Source: an uncultured Caldilinea sp. (GTDB taxonomy: Bacteria; Chloroflexota; Anaerolineae; Caldilineales; Caldilineaceae). From it: a DNA stretch of 64,000 bases. The stretch lies in NCBI RefSeq assembly GCF_937128415.1, contig NZ_CAKZMJ010000098.1:1-64000 (forward strand), read 5' to 3'. Both the position numbers and the translations under genes were made by a program. This document shows positions 1 to 29,386 of the stretch, piece after piece. The stretch's first letter is position 1. Every line of letters starts with the position of its first letter. Below the pieces are notes generated by a model that worked only from the letters and a program-made list of their open reading frames with translations, made no database searches and had not been told where the DNA came from.

Positions 1-67
1 GCATCACCGCCAGCAGCAGCGGAAAATCGTCAATCCGTTCGGTGGTTATCATCTGCTCTGTGTTCAT
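1..67 (-). mobile_element. 5' end of an IS transposase gene (IS1634/DUF4277-like), cut by window edge
   Basis: Reading leftward from an ATG at 67, the frame stays open to the window edge for 22 codons. The visible peptide contains TTERIDDFPLLLA, which resembles the conserved N-terminus of IS1634-type (DUF4277) transposases as I remember it (E-R-(I/L)-D-D-(I/F)-P-(L/V)-L-L-A). The rest of the element lies outside the window. The right end of the IS must fall in the AT-rich gap that follows, but its terminal inverted repeat cannot be identified without the other end. A chance reading frame is possible because only 22 codons are seen. Confidence 0.55.
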
Positions 68-260
68 CCCCAGAGCGTACCAATAAATTCATGTTTTCAC
101 CAGTTTTTTCAGCGAATGGACAGTAGCTAGTTGTCTTCCGAGCATCTGTTGAGGCCCTTAGGAGATGAAAGTAAAGGACTTCACAAATTTCCATGCAACC
201 CCTTTTAAGTTTCAACCTATGCTTTCATGTGGATTGTGTATAATGAAATAAAGCGACGCA

Positions 261-284
261 CGTCATGTATTATTTTTCATGACG
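261..284. promoter_or_regulatory. Inverted repeat upstream of LacI gene
   Basis: Perfect 7-base arms CGTCATG (261-267) and CATGACG (278-284) are separated by ten A/T-rich bases. The element lies about 20 bases downstream of a TATAAT at 239-244, so it could be an operator or the stem of a hairpin. A role in control of the LacI gene is inference. Confidence 0.4.
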
Positions 285-309
285 CTGTACTTTTAGGGCG
301 TTAAGCAAC

Positions 310-324
310 TTGCACAAGGTGCAA
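310..324. promoter_or_regulatory. Short palindrome TTGCAC-AAG-GTGCAA upstream of LacI gene
   Basis: Six-base arms are separated by three bases, about 125 bases before the LacI start. Its size suits a dimeric helix-turn-helix protein, but it lacks the central CpG typical of LacI-class operators, so autoregulation by the neighbouring regulator is only a possibility. Confidence 0.3.
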
Positions 325-449
325 ATGTAAAATTAATTTTTCGATCACTGGTTGTTTCGCTCGGATTGCGAAAGCAGATTGATTTGCACAGAACGCAGAC
401 GCGAAAATTATTTTTATTAATTTGATAGGAGAGCAGGATAGACTATACA

Positions 450-1496
450 ATGCCCACCATGCATGATGTGGCCCGCCGCGCCAATGTATCGCTTAGCACT
501 GTCTCTTACGCCATCAACGGCACGCGGCCGATTTCCGAGGAAACGCGACAACGAATTTTCACTGCCATGAGAGAGCTTGGCTATCAGCCCCATGCTCTAG
601 CACGTGGACTGGCCAGCAAACGCAGTCGCATTTTGGCGCTCCTCTTCCCAACTTCGGAGCGTGGATTAGGCAACACAGATTTAGAATTTATCATTGGAGC
701 CGTCGACGCCGCCCGTGAATTGGGTTATCATCTTATCCTGTGGACTTCCGGCGTCGATGATGTCGTGGAGCTAGGTCAGTTGATTCAACAGGGACTTGTT
801 GATGGTGTAGTTTTAATGGAAGTGCATCTCCACGATAAACGAGTCGAATATTTGCGCGAAATTGAATTCCCTTTCAGCGTCATTGGCCGTTGCGCCGATG
901 TGGCAGAGTTGCCTTACACTGACATCGACTTTGAACAAACCGTGCGTGAGGCTATCTCACATCTAGTGGAGCTTGGTCATGCAGACATCGGCTTTTTCAA
1001 TTATGCCCTGGAAGTTTTCGAGGCGGGCTATGGCCCTGCCGTCCGTGTCGCTCAGGCTTTCGAGCGCATCACCCAGGAGATGGGTGTTCGCGGGGTTGCT
1101 CGCTTCTGCCATGCTTATGCTCAGGCTGGGTATGAAGCCTTCAATGCTCTGCTCGATGAACATCCTGAAATCACCGCCATTGCTGTGATGAATGAGCGCA
1201 GCGTGCCAGGAATTCTGCAGGCAATCGACGATCGCGGCTGGTGTGTCCCTGACGATATTTCACTCATTTTGCTCGTGTCATCGCGGCAGGTGGCGGAAAT
1301 GAGTATGCCGCCGTTGACGACATTAGCGCCCCCGGCGGCGGAACTAGGTAAGCTTGGCGTTGAACTATTAGTTCAGCAATTAGATGGTCGGTCAGTTAGC
1401 GCTAGTCAAACGTTATTGCCCTGCCATCTTGTGGTGGGTGAAAGCACCGGAGTGCGGCGTCAACATCTCCATGAGCAAAACCCTTTGCTCCGGTGA
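450..1496 (+). CDS. LacI/GalR-family transcriptional regulator
   Basis: The 348-residue length is normal for the family. Residues 4-50 form the LacI helix-turn-helix, with MHDVARRANVSLSTVSYAING followed by ISEETRQRIFTAMRELGYQP. The hinge helix HALARGLASKRS leads into a periplasmic-binding-protein-like effector domain from about residue 60. The effector is probably a sugar or sugar derivative. The gene converges on an aldo/keto reductase, 11 bases away, whose promoter carries a LacI-class palindrome at 2551-2566, so that gene is the best candidate target. The start is one of two close ATGs (450 and 459); the second would begin exactly at the helix-turn-helix. The ligand cannot be read from the sequence. 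Confidence 0.9.
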   Translation: MPTMHDVARRANVSLSTVSYAINGTRPISEETRQRIFTAMRELGYQPHALARGLASKRSRILALLFPTSERGLGNTDLEFIIGAVDAARELGYHLILWTSGVDDVVELGQLIQQGLVDGVVLMEVHLHDKRVEYLREIEFPFSVIGRCADVAELPYTDIDFEQTVREAISHLVELGHADIGFFNYALEVFEAGYGPAVRVAQAFERITQEMGVRGVARFCHAYAQAGYEAFNALLDEHPEITAIAVMNERSVPGILQAIDDRGWCVPDDISLILLVSSRQVAEMSMPPLTTLAPPAAELGKLGVELLVQQLDGRSVSASQTLLPCHLVVGESTGVRRQHLHEQNPLLR

Positions 1497-1507
1497 AATT
1501 CTCCCCC

Positions 1508-2515
<1,008 letters not shown>

Positions 2516-2550
2516 AGTTCTTCTCCTCCGGTGAAGTCGGGCTTGTCGGT

Positions 2551-2566
2551 GCAAAAACGTTTTTGC
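2551..2566. promoter_or_regulatory. LacI-class operator-like palindrome GCAAAAACGTTTTTGC
   Basis: A perfect 16-base palindrome with a central CpG lies 35 bases upstream of the reductase start codon. LacI/GalR regulators such as PurR and CcpA bind palindromes with a central CG flanked by A and T runs, and a LacI-family gene is the reductase's neighbour. Binding by that protein is inference. Confidence 0.6.
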
Positions 2567-2574
2567 CCTGATAC

Positions 2575-2590
2575 GATAAACGATTTTGCC
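2575..2590. promoter_or_regulatory. Second, imperfect operator-like site
   Basis: The sequence GATAAACGATTTTGCC has its central CG 23 bases from that of the perfect palindrome. Its right half (ATTTTGCC) differs from that site's right half (TTTTTGCC) at one base. Spacing of about two helical turns would suit cooperative binding of two dimers. Confidence 0.35.
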
Positions 2591-2729
2591 GAGATCGTCC
2601 AGAATCGAAGTGAAACGAAAAGCCCATACTTCACCGTAGAGAGCCTCATCTTGGGGAAGCAGACGGGGTGTGGTAAAACCACAGAAGGCGAACCTTTGAA
2701 CTGCCTGAAGATGGAAAGGAAATGATTGC

Positions 2730-3623
<894 letters not shown>

Positions 3624-3625
3624 CC

Positions 3626-4438
<813 letters not shown>

Positions 4439-4482
4439 CGCGCCGAAGGTCTTGACGCGCCGGCAACGACGAAACCCAAGCG

Positions 4483-4530
4483 CTCCCTGTTTTCCTTGAC
4501 GTCTTTGCCGCTGCGCCTTTGCGTTCAACC
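4483..4530. repeat. Dispersed intergenic repeat, copy A (CTTTGC/GCGCCTTTGCG type)
   Basis: The core reads GTCTTTGCCGCTGCGCCTTT then GCGTTCAA. It matches closely the element at 42433-42480 on the same strand and, inverted, the one at 16851-16896. A related palindromic form is at 13757-13815. Copies lie just outside coding regions. Function unknown. Confidence 0.6.
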
Positions 4531-4551
4531 GGTTCCGGAGAGGTGGATGCG

Positions 4552-8017
<3,466 letters not shown>

Positions 8018-8019
8018 CA

Positions 8020-8051
8020 CTGGCAAAATCTGGCACAAAACCGGCACAAAA
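8020..8051 (-). promoter_or_regulatory. Three near-tandem 10-11 base repeats (CTGGCAAAAT-like)
   Basis: Units CTGGCAAAAT (8020-8029), CTGGCACAAAA (8030-8040) and CCGGCACAAAA (8041-8051) follow each other at helical periodicity. They lie directly before the start codon at 8017 and after the predicted minus-strand promoter. Such phased direct repeats often bind receiver-type or helix-turn-helix regulators, so they may be an autoregulatory site; this is inference. Confidence 0.45.
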
Positions 8052-8081
8052 ATGCTTGTCAGAAGCGGTTGTCTTCCATAC

Positions 8082-8090
8082 AGTGTAACA
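8082..8090 (-). promoter_or_regulatory. Extended -10 promoter element TGTTACACT
   Basis: Reading leftward, TG-T-TACACT matches the extended -10 consensus TGnTATAAT at six of eight fixed positions. Transcription would start near 8075, leaving a leader of about 58 bases, including the triple repeat, before the start at 8017. No good -35 is seen; a T-run occupies that place. Confidence 0.4.
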
Positions 8091-8228
8091 TGGACTCCGT
8101 CATGAAAAAATCGAATGATGGCAGAGCGTCGATGGGGCCTGAGACGGCAACGGGAGAGCCAAGCCGCAGCCGCGTTGCAGCTTCGGACGAGTGATGATCG
8201 ATTCATATTCAAAGGAGGAAGACAGAGT

Positions 8229-9635
<1,407 letters not shown>

Positions 9636-9756
9636 CATGATAGGGCAAGGATGTTAAGGAGAGGCCGCTGTTCGGCGTGCGCCAGCCGTTCTTTGCAGGC
9701 GGCTGGCGGCTACGAGCGGCGCCTTCTCCTCGTATGCAACGACAAGAACCGACGCG

Positions 9757-10695
9757 ATGACCACTACGACAACGACAAGCATTACACCCCATTGGACGCA
9801 CCGTTTCTGGCCGCGTTCGCTTGCGGCTCGACGCGCAGTGACCGGTTATATCTTTATTTCTCCGTTTATCCTGGGCTTTTTGATTTGGTTCCTGATCCCG
9901 GCCGGCGTCGCGCTCTGGCTGACCGTGCATGATTGGAACCTCATCTCGCCCCCCAAATATGTAGGCGCCAAACATCTGACCACCATGTGGGAGGACGAGC
10001 GTTTCTGGAAATCGTTGACGGTCACCACCACCTACACGTTGATTTCGGTTCCGATCAGCCTGGTGCTCGGTTTTGTGTTGGCGTTGCTCCTGAATACGAA
10101 GATTTGGGGCATTAGCTTTTTCCGCACCGCCTACTATTTGCCCAGCATTGTGCCGGCGGTCGCCAATGCGGTGCTGTGGGCGTGGATTTTCAACACGGAA
10201 TACGGGCTGGCCAATGTCGCGCTGGGAATGTTCGGATTGCCCAAGATCGCCTGGTTGCAGCGTCCTGAATGGGCGCTGCCGGCGTTGATTATCGTCTCGT
10301 TGTGGGGGTTTGGCAGTGGCATGGTGATTTACCTTGCCGGCCTACAAGGGATTCCCCAGGTGTTTTATGAGGCCGCCGAGATCGACGGCGCGGGGCGTTG
10401 GGCAAAGCTGCGCCATATCACGATCCCTCTGGTCTCGCCGGTGATCTTCTTTAACCTGATCATCGGGATCATCGGCTCCTTTCAGGTCTTCACCATCGCC
10501 CGTCTGGTGACGAACGGAGGCCCGCAAAATGCTACGCTCGTTTATGTGCTGTACATGTATCAGAACGCATTTCAGAATCTGAAGATGGGCTATGCAGCAG
10601 CTCTGGCCTGGGTGCTCTTCGTCATTGTGGTCGTTTTGACGTTGTTCGTGTTCAAATATATCGGCAGCCGCGTGCACTACGAAGACGTTCGGTGA
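9757..10695 (+). CDS. Sugar ABC transporter permease (MalF type)
   Basis: This 312-residue inner-membrane protein has six predicted helices, beginning with GYIFISPFILGFLIWFLIPA. The cytoplasmic EAA loop reads YEAAEIDGAGRWAKLRHITI, the site that docks the ATPase subunit. It follows the binding-protein gene after 121 bases and precedes the second permease by six bases. No strong Shine-Dalgarno is visible before the ATG. Confidence 0.92.
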   Translation: MTTTTTTSITPHWTHRFWPRSLAARRAVTGYIFISPFILGFLIWFLIPAGVALWLTVHDWNLISPPKYVGAKHLTTMWEDERFWKSLTVTTTYTLISVPISLVLGFVLALLLNTKIWGISFFRTAYYLPSIVPAVANAVLWAWIFNTEYGLANVALGMFGLPKIAWLQRPEWALPALIIVSLWGFGSGMVIYLAGLQGIPQVFYEAAEIDGAGRWAKLRHITIPLVSPVIFFNLIIGIIGSFQVFTIARLVTNGGPQNATLVYVLYMYQNAFQNLKMGYAAALAWVLFVIVVVLTLFVFKYIGSRVHYEDVR

Positions 10696-10701
10696 CAACA
10701 A

Positions 10702-11601
<900 letters not shown>

Positions 11602-11643
11602 ACCTTTCATTCCAAATAAGAAAGCGTCTCGAGAGTTCCAACT

Positions 11644-13554
<1,911 letters not shown>

Positions 13555-13597
13555 ACAGGGAGCCATTCCGTCTGGCGCATTCGCCTAAGCGGTTCAA

Positions 13598-13648
13598 CGC
13601 AGAGACGCCGGAGAATCAGACATTCTTTCTCCGGCGTCTCTACGTTTT
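13598..13648 (+). terminator. Rho-independent terminator of the sugar operon
   Basis: A perfect 15-base stem (AGAGACGCCGGAGAA at 13601-13615 with TTCTCCGGCGTCTCT at 13627-13641) has an 11-base loop. ACG and then TTTTAT follow. It lies 44 bases after the GH127 stop codon. Confidence 0.85.
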
Positions 13649-13756
13649 ATTGGCTCACGTTACGTAGTCCGGCGACTCGGTCGGCGTCAGCGCTTGCGAA
13701 TTCCGCATCCCCTCCCTCCGACCGCCGAAGGCGCCGCAAGAGTCCGGGTGAGATGG

Positions 13757-13815
13757 TTAACCACCAAGGCGCAAAGGACGCTCAAATCTTCGTGTTTCTT
13801 AGCGCCTTTGTGGTG
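13757..13815. repeat. Dispersed intergenic repeat, copy B (palindromic form)
   Basis: The element opens with ACCACCAAGGCGCAAAGGA and closes with GCGCCTTTGTGGTG, so the ends are imperfect inverted repeats around a centre containing CTTCGTGTTTCTTAG. The core resembles copies A, C and D. Many bacterial genomes carry similar GGCGCAAAG-rich intergenic repeats as far as I recall; no function is known to me. Confidence 0.5.
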
Positions 13816-13947
13816 ATGTCCAGAAGGCTTGTCGCCAGGCCGGTGGCGGAAGAAAAGCAAGGGGCAGGGGAAAAAACAAACTATCGAAAAAAACGTGAAT
13901 AACGGGTTCTGCGCCGACGAGGAAGAATTGAAGGGCTTAGAATCTGG

Positions 13948-14038
<91 letters not shown>

Positions 14039-14100
14039 GAGCTTGTTTCAATATATCATTGAACGAGCATTTTGCAAAATCGGATGAAGGATTGACAACA

Positions 14101-14144
14101 GATCATCGACTGAAAAAGATCATCGACTGAAAAAGATCATCGAC
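14101..14144. repeat. Tandem repeat, 17-base unit, about 2.6 copies
   Basis: GATCATCGACTGAAAAA occurs at 14101-14117 and 14118-14134, followed by the first ten bases of a third copy. It ends five bases before the start of the small membrane protein gene. It may be a slippage product or a regulatory array. Confidence 0.85.
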
Positions 14145-14148
14145 GCAC

Positions 14149-14370
14149 ATGATAGCGCAACGCAACAATCGATGGATGCTTCGAATCAGCTTTATCGCCG
14201 TTCTTCTGATGGGACTGTTGGGCTTTGGATATGCGATTATGGTGTGGCTTCCGATGCTCGACGCCGTTGACCTTTCGGCCTTCGGCGACGCCGCCGATTG
14301 GGTGGACGTGGTGGCCGGCATCGGCGAGCAAGGCATTCAGCTTTTCTTAGGCGTCGCCAGTGGACAGTAG
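14149..14370 (+). CDS. Small membrane protein of unknown function
   Basis: The 73-residue protein has a basic N-terminus (RNNRW) and one strongly hydrophobic segment at about 12-34 (FIAVLLMGLLGFGYAIMVWL). An acidic segment and a mildly hydrophobic tail follow. It resembles no family I recognise. It ends three bases before trmB, so the two may be co-translated. No clear ribosome binding site is present because the 17-base tandem repeat occupies that place; it could still be a chance frame. Confidence 0.5.
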   Translation: MIAQRNNRWMLRISFIAVLLMGLLGFGYAIMVWLPMLDAVDLSAFGDAADWVDVVAGIGEQGIQLFLGVASGQ

Positions 14371-14373
14371 CCG

Positions 14374-15200
<827 letters not shown>

Positions 15201-15204
<4 letters not shown>

Positions 15205-16817
15205 ACCGGATCGACCTTCCTCCACCTGCGGCCGGCGGCGTGGTTCTCTCCTGGCCCGGAAAAGCGCCGCCGACTTTTCCTCCGCCCAAAGCGCCGCGCC
15301 TGGTCGAGACTTTTGAGCCGCAGCGTCTGGTCACGCTCCAATCTGCTCCGCCGGCGAACAGGCTCTATTACGGCGACAACCTCGATGCGTTGGTTCATCT
15401 GCTCGACGCCGGCTATGCAGGTCGTTTTCGTCTGATCTACGCCGACCCGCCCTACGACAGCGGCGTGGAGTGGACGCGCAAGGCGCGGCTGCGCACAACG
15501 CTGCCTCGCGAGCTGAACGGCGTCGTAATCGAACAGCCGCAGTACAGCGATGTATGGTCGCCGGGCGCGTACCTCCAGTTCATCTACACTCGCCTGCCCT
15601 TGCTGCGCGAGCTGCTGGCGGAGGACGGCAGCCTGTGGCTCCACTGCGACCATCGCCGCGTCCACCATTTACGCTGTTTGCTCGACGAGGTGTTCGGCGC
15701 CGAAAACTACCTCAACACCATCACCTGGCGCAGTCAGACCGCGCGCGGGGCTAAGGTCAACGCCTTTTTCTTTCCCCACAGTGCGCACGCAATCCTGGTC
15801 TACGCACGCAACCGGGCTGCGCCCACGCGTTGGCGCCCGCAGCGGCGACGCATTGAACTGAGCGAAAACGAGGCGGCCGGCCTCTTCATGCGCGATGAGC
15901 GGGGCTTCTTTCGCACGTCCGATCCGGGAACCTATTCCTTCGAGCGGCTGAAGCAACTGCACGCGCAAGGACGACTCTATGCGCCCTACGGAGGGGAAGT
16001 GATCGTCGACGAAGCGCAGCGCCGCGTGTACGCCTCCAAAGGCGGCAACCTGGGCGTCAAGTACTATCTCACCAGCCTGGGCGATGGTCGCTATCAAGTC
16101 GAGCGCGGGGTGGACAACATCTGGGATGACATCCCCGGTTTGGGCACGACGCCGGGCGAGGACCTTGGCTACCCGACGCAAAAAACCGAGGCGCTGCTCG
16201 AACGCATCCTCAACGCAGGCAGCGACGCCGGCGACTGGGTGCTCGACCCCTTCTGCGGCTCCGGCACGACGCCCGCCGTGGCGCAGAAGCTGGGACGCCG
16301 CTGGGTCGCCTGCGACGCCAGCTACGGCGCCGTCCAGACGACGGTGCGTCGCCTTCAGGCAGTCTGCCAGCAGTGCAGCGTCTCCGCAAGCGATTCCAGA
16401 GGCGATGCCGAAGGACGCCTCTGCGCAAGCCCGGAGGGATTCGCCGTCTACGCCTTCGACGAGATGCGGCCGCCTCAAGAGTCGGTGGGAAAAATCGACC
16501 TCGCAATTACCCGAATCGAAGGGCAAGAGGCTACAATAGAGGTTGCTGTGCTCGATGCGGACATCCCGTTCGCTCGATCACTGGCCGCTGTGCACCCTGC
16601 GCTCGATTGGCGGGCGGCGGTGGACAGCATCGCCATCGACCCGGCCTACGACGGCCTTGTGTTCCGCGCTGCGATGGCAGACGCCCCGCTCCATAAGCGG
16701 GCAACCGTCAGCGGACGTTACTATGTGCGGGCGCCGGCGGCGCCGACAACCCTGGCGGTGCGCATTGTCGACATCGCAGGCGGCGAATCCATGACGACGG
16801 TTCGCATCGAGGCGTGA
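15201..16817 (+). CDS. Site-specific DNA methyltransferase, beta-class (N6-adenine or N4-cytosine)
   Basis: In this 538-residue protein the catalytic motif comes first (YADPPYDSG, D82-P-P-Y85) and the SAM-binding motif later (LDPFCGSGTTPAVA, D349 onward). This is the beta-class order, as in type III Mod subunits. YPTQKTEALLERIL precedes the SAM motif as expected. A C-terminal extension of about 150 residues, beginning near 390, is mostly beta-like and unassigned; it may be a target-recognition domain. No restriction nuclease gene is nearby, so it looks like an orphan methyltransferase for regulation or protection. Its start overlaps the trmB stop. Confidence 0.88.
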
Positions 16818-16850
16818 CTTGGATGTGAAACAGAATGTGAAAATAGCGTC

Positions 16851-16896
16851 GACGCCAAAGCGCAAGGATATGGAGGCGCAGCGAAAAGAAAGAAAG
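16851..16896. repeat. Dispersed intergenic repeat, copy C
   Basis: GACGCCAAAGCGCAAGGATA then TGGAGGCGCAGCGAAAAG is, in reverse orientation, close to copies A and D. It lies between the DNA methyltransferase stop and the next gene. Confidence 0.5.
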
Positions 16897-17006
16897 CGTC
16901 TGTGCGCTTGGGCGACGTTTGCGCCGTGTGCGGCGTCGTCAAGACAGGGCGCCTCTCAGGCGTCCCGCACGGAGAGGCTTCAGCCCCATTGGGAGAGACG
17001 AATATC

Positions 17007-17765
<759 letters not shown>

Positions 17766-17776
17766 GGAGCTGCGAC

Positions 17777-20644
<2,868 letters not shown>

Positions 20645-20664
20645 AGCGCAAGATGATCGGTGAG

Positions 20665-21438
<774 letters not shown>

Positions 21439-21455
21439 AGACTGTTGGTAAGCAT

Positions 21456-23439
<1,984 letters not shown>

Positions 23440-23445
23440 CGCAAG

Positions 23446-25215
<1,770 letters not shown>

Positions 25216-25249
25216 CAGCTGTAACATTTGTGCGGCCGCACCACCGATT

Positions 25250-25833
25250 CTACAAGATCGGCCCGTTGGGGGGGCGGTGCGCCAAGTCGATCTGCTGGCG
25301 CAGCTCGGTGCGCGCCGCCAGCAAATTTTCGCGCGCCTTGAAGAAGGCCGCCTCGGTGAACTCCATGGCGCCGCTCTCCAGAATTTCGAGCAACGCATCG
25401 ACCACGCGCAACACCTTGCCCTCCAGCAGCTCGATGGTGGTCCCGTAGACGGATTCCGGGATGAAGAAGACGGCGACGATGCTCAACAGCCAGCTTCCCA
25501 TCATGACCGTCGCCAGCTGTTGACTGACCCTGCCCGGCAGCGACAGGGCGAGGAAAAACCAGAGGATCATCATGAGCGCAACGACCTGCCAGCGGGCGAT
25601 AGGCCGTGCAGCGGAGAGCGTCGCCAGCCGGGGCTGTAAGCGGTCGTAGCGTTTCAGGTGCGCCAGCCACGCGTTGAAGCGATGGCACTGTTGAAGGTTG
25701 ACGCGATGTTGATCGTAGTTGGCCAGCTCGGTGGCATAGGCGCGACACTCTTCGGCCAGCTCATAGAAGGCCCTGCGGTCCAGCGTCAGGGTGGGAGGGG
25801 GCGTTGAACGGTGGAGGACGTTCGGAAAACGGT

Positions 25834-25837
<4 letters not shown>
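25250..25837 (-). CDS. Small two-helix membrane protein, coupled to UbiA-like gene
   Basis: The 195-residue protein is translated from a GTG that overlaps the stop of the upstream UbiA-like gene (GTGA), so the long in-frame N-terminal extension is not used. It has a helical N-terminal cytoplasmic region, two hydrophobic segments near the middle (VALMMILWFFLALSLPG and MMGSWLLSIVAVFFIP), then a helical C-terminus. I recognise no family. The tight coupling suggests it assists the prenyltransferase or is a membrane accessory to it. It converges on the ABC exporter, 34 bases away. Confidence 0.75.
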
Positions 25838-26855
<1,018 letters not shown>

Positions 26856-27053
26856 TGCTCAGACCGATTTCTGCTGGACGCCGTATGGATTTGAAATCGA
26901 ACGGCAGGGAGAAATCTCTGGCGACTGTTCAGCCCCGGACGCTTACGCGTTTACGCAAACACCACCGGCAAAATTGAGGACTGAATGATTAGATTACTCG
27001 CTTGCTATCGTAACATCTTGCGCAAGGAAGGTCAAGATGGTTTTTCACCATTT

Positions 27054-27527
<474 letters not shown>

Positions 27528-27540
27528 GATAGCGATGGGA

Positions 27541-27548
27541 CACCTCCT
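27541..27548 (-). promoter_or_regulatory. Strong Shine-Dalgarno AGGAGGTG with non-standard start context
   Basis: The eight-base anti-16S match is followed, reading leftward, by TCCCATCGCTATCTTG. Only ATC (spacing 4 or 10) or TTG (spacing 13) can start the downstream frame, so this site decides the N-terminus of the coiled-coil protein. Confidence 0.7.
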
Positions 27549-27607
27549 GCAAGCGTTGCGAAGCGCCAAACCGGCGAAACTTCAAGGGCTAACCGATCGG
27601 ACTGTGC

Positions 27608-28150
<543 letters not shown>

Positions 28151-28174
28151 AGCGATCGCCTTTTCTTTGTTGCG

Positions 28175-29386
28175 TTACGCTTCAGGCAAAAACTGGAGAA
28201 ACACCTGATTGCCGAACAGCACGCCGCGTCTGCTCAGACGAATGCGCTCGGCGTCCAGCGTCAGCAGACCGGCTGCGCTCAACCGCCTCAGTTCATGCTC
28301 GAACACCTGAGCCGGAGAGCGCCCATGGAGCGCCGCAAACCGATCCAGGCGTACTCCTTCGCGCACCAACCGCAAACCCAGCATCATGCTTTCTCCCATG
28401 GCTAGAGGGGGTGAAATGTCCTCGACGAATTCTGCGAGCGGTTCGCCTTCACATGTGCGTCGAACATAGGTGCGAACCGGTCGCACGTTGCCCCAGCGCT
28501 GTTCGATGTATGAGCCATTTCCCGGCATCCGTAGATGGCTATGGGCGCCCGGCCCCACGCCGAGGTAGTCCTCGTTGCGCCAGTAAAGCAAATTATGCCG
28601 ACAGGCGAAGTGGGGCGTCTCGCTTTCCGAGTCCGTCGAACTTGCACGTCGAGCCCAGTTGGAAATTTCATAATGCAGATAGCCGGCTTGCGCCAATCGC
28701 TCCATCGCCATCTCATAAAATGCGGCGGAAAGGTCTTCATCAGGAGCAGCGATCTTGCCGCTGTTCACCCAATGAAAGAATGGCGTATCCGGTTCGACAA
28801 TCAAACTGTACAGGCTCAAGTGCTCGGGTTGAAGCGCGAGCGCCTCCTCCAGGGTCTGAGCCCAGGCTTCCGCGCTCTGCTGAGGAAGCCCGAAGATAAA
28901 ATCCAGGTTGATGTTGTCGAAGCCCGCCCGTCTGGCCATGTCATACGCCACGCGTGCGTCTTCGGCCGAATGAATGCGTCCGAGCAGGCGAAGCTCCTCC
29001 GCCTGGAAGCTCTGCACTCCCATGCTCAGACGATTCACACCCAAGGCGCGCAGGGCGGCGAATTTTTCCCGATCCACAGCGCCGGGATTGGCCTCGCACG
29101 TGATTTCGACGTCCTCACCGACGTGGAACGTGCGATGCACTGCAACAAACAACTGCTCGAGCTGTCTCGGCGACAGCACGGTGGGCGTCCCGCCGCCGAC
29201 AAAGACGGTCGAAATAGTGCGCCCCGCCAGCGGATCGGCCCAGCGAGCCATCTCGGCGATCAGCGCCTCGACCGTGGCCTGATAGAGCGCCTCCAACCCC
29301 GCATAGGTGTTGAAGTCGCAGTAAGGGCACTTTCGTTCACAAAATGGGATGTGGATGTACAACCCCAGGCGGGGCAAGTCGTTCAT
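28175..29386 (-). CDS. hemW: HemW-type radical SAM protein (heme chaperone, HemN-like)
   Basis: The 403-residue radical SAM enzyme has its iron-sulfur motif at C16-x3-C20-x2-C23 (FCERKCPYCDFNTY), GGGTPT, and a C-terminal HemN-like domain with a winged-helix element near 330-390. HemW proteins bind heme and are thought to deliver it; older annotation calls them oxygen-independent coproporphyrinogen III oxidase, a reaction HemW lacks. The ATG overlaps the stop of the FHA regulator gene (ATGA), so the two are translationally coupled. Confidence 0.9.
   Translation of the reverse strand: MNDLPRLGLYIHIPFCERKCPYCDFNTYAGLEALYQATVEALIAEMARWADPLAGRTISTVFVGGGTPTVLSPRQLEQLFVAVHRTFHVGEDVEITCEANPGAVDREKFAALRALGVNRLSMGVQSFQAEELRLLGRIHSAEDARVAYDMARRAGFDNINLDFIFGLPQQSAEAWAQTLEEALALQPEHLSLYSLIVEPDTPFFHWVNSGKIAAPDEDLSAAFYEMAMERLAQAGYLHYEISNWARRASSTDSESETPHFACRHNLLYWRNEDYLGVGPGAHSHLRMPGNGSYIEQRWGNVRPVRTYVRRTCEGEPLAEFVEDISPPLAMGESMMLGLRLVREGVRLDRFAALHGRSPAQVFEHELRRLSAAGLLTLDAERIRLSRRGVLFGNQVFLQFLPEA

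Larger units (their letters stand above)
68..449. other. AT-rich intergenic gap beside an IS end, upstream of the LacI gene
   Basis: No convincing gene is present. This stretch is visibly richer in A and T than the rest of the window, fitting an IS flank plus a regulatory region. It holds a TATAAT hexamer at 239-244 facing the LacI gene, without a good -35. It also holds two inverted repeats, described separately. A Shine-Dalgarno-like AGGAGAG lies at 427-433, a rather long 16 bases before the chosen start. Confidence 0.5.

Noticed and set aside
30..215. Minus-strand frame of 61 codons at the left edge
   Set aside because: It overlaps the likely transposase start in a different frame and has no homology or ribosome binding site that I can see.
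14101..14144. Possible CRISPR-like direct repeats
   Set aside because: The units are directly adjacent with no spacers and only 2.6 copies; it is a simple tandem repeat.
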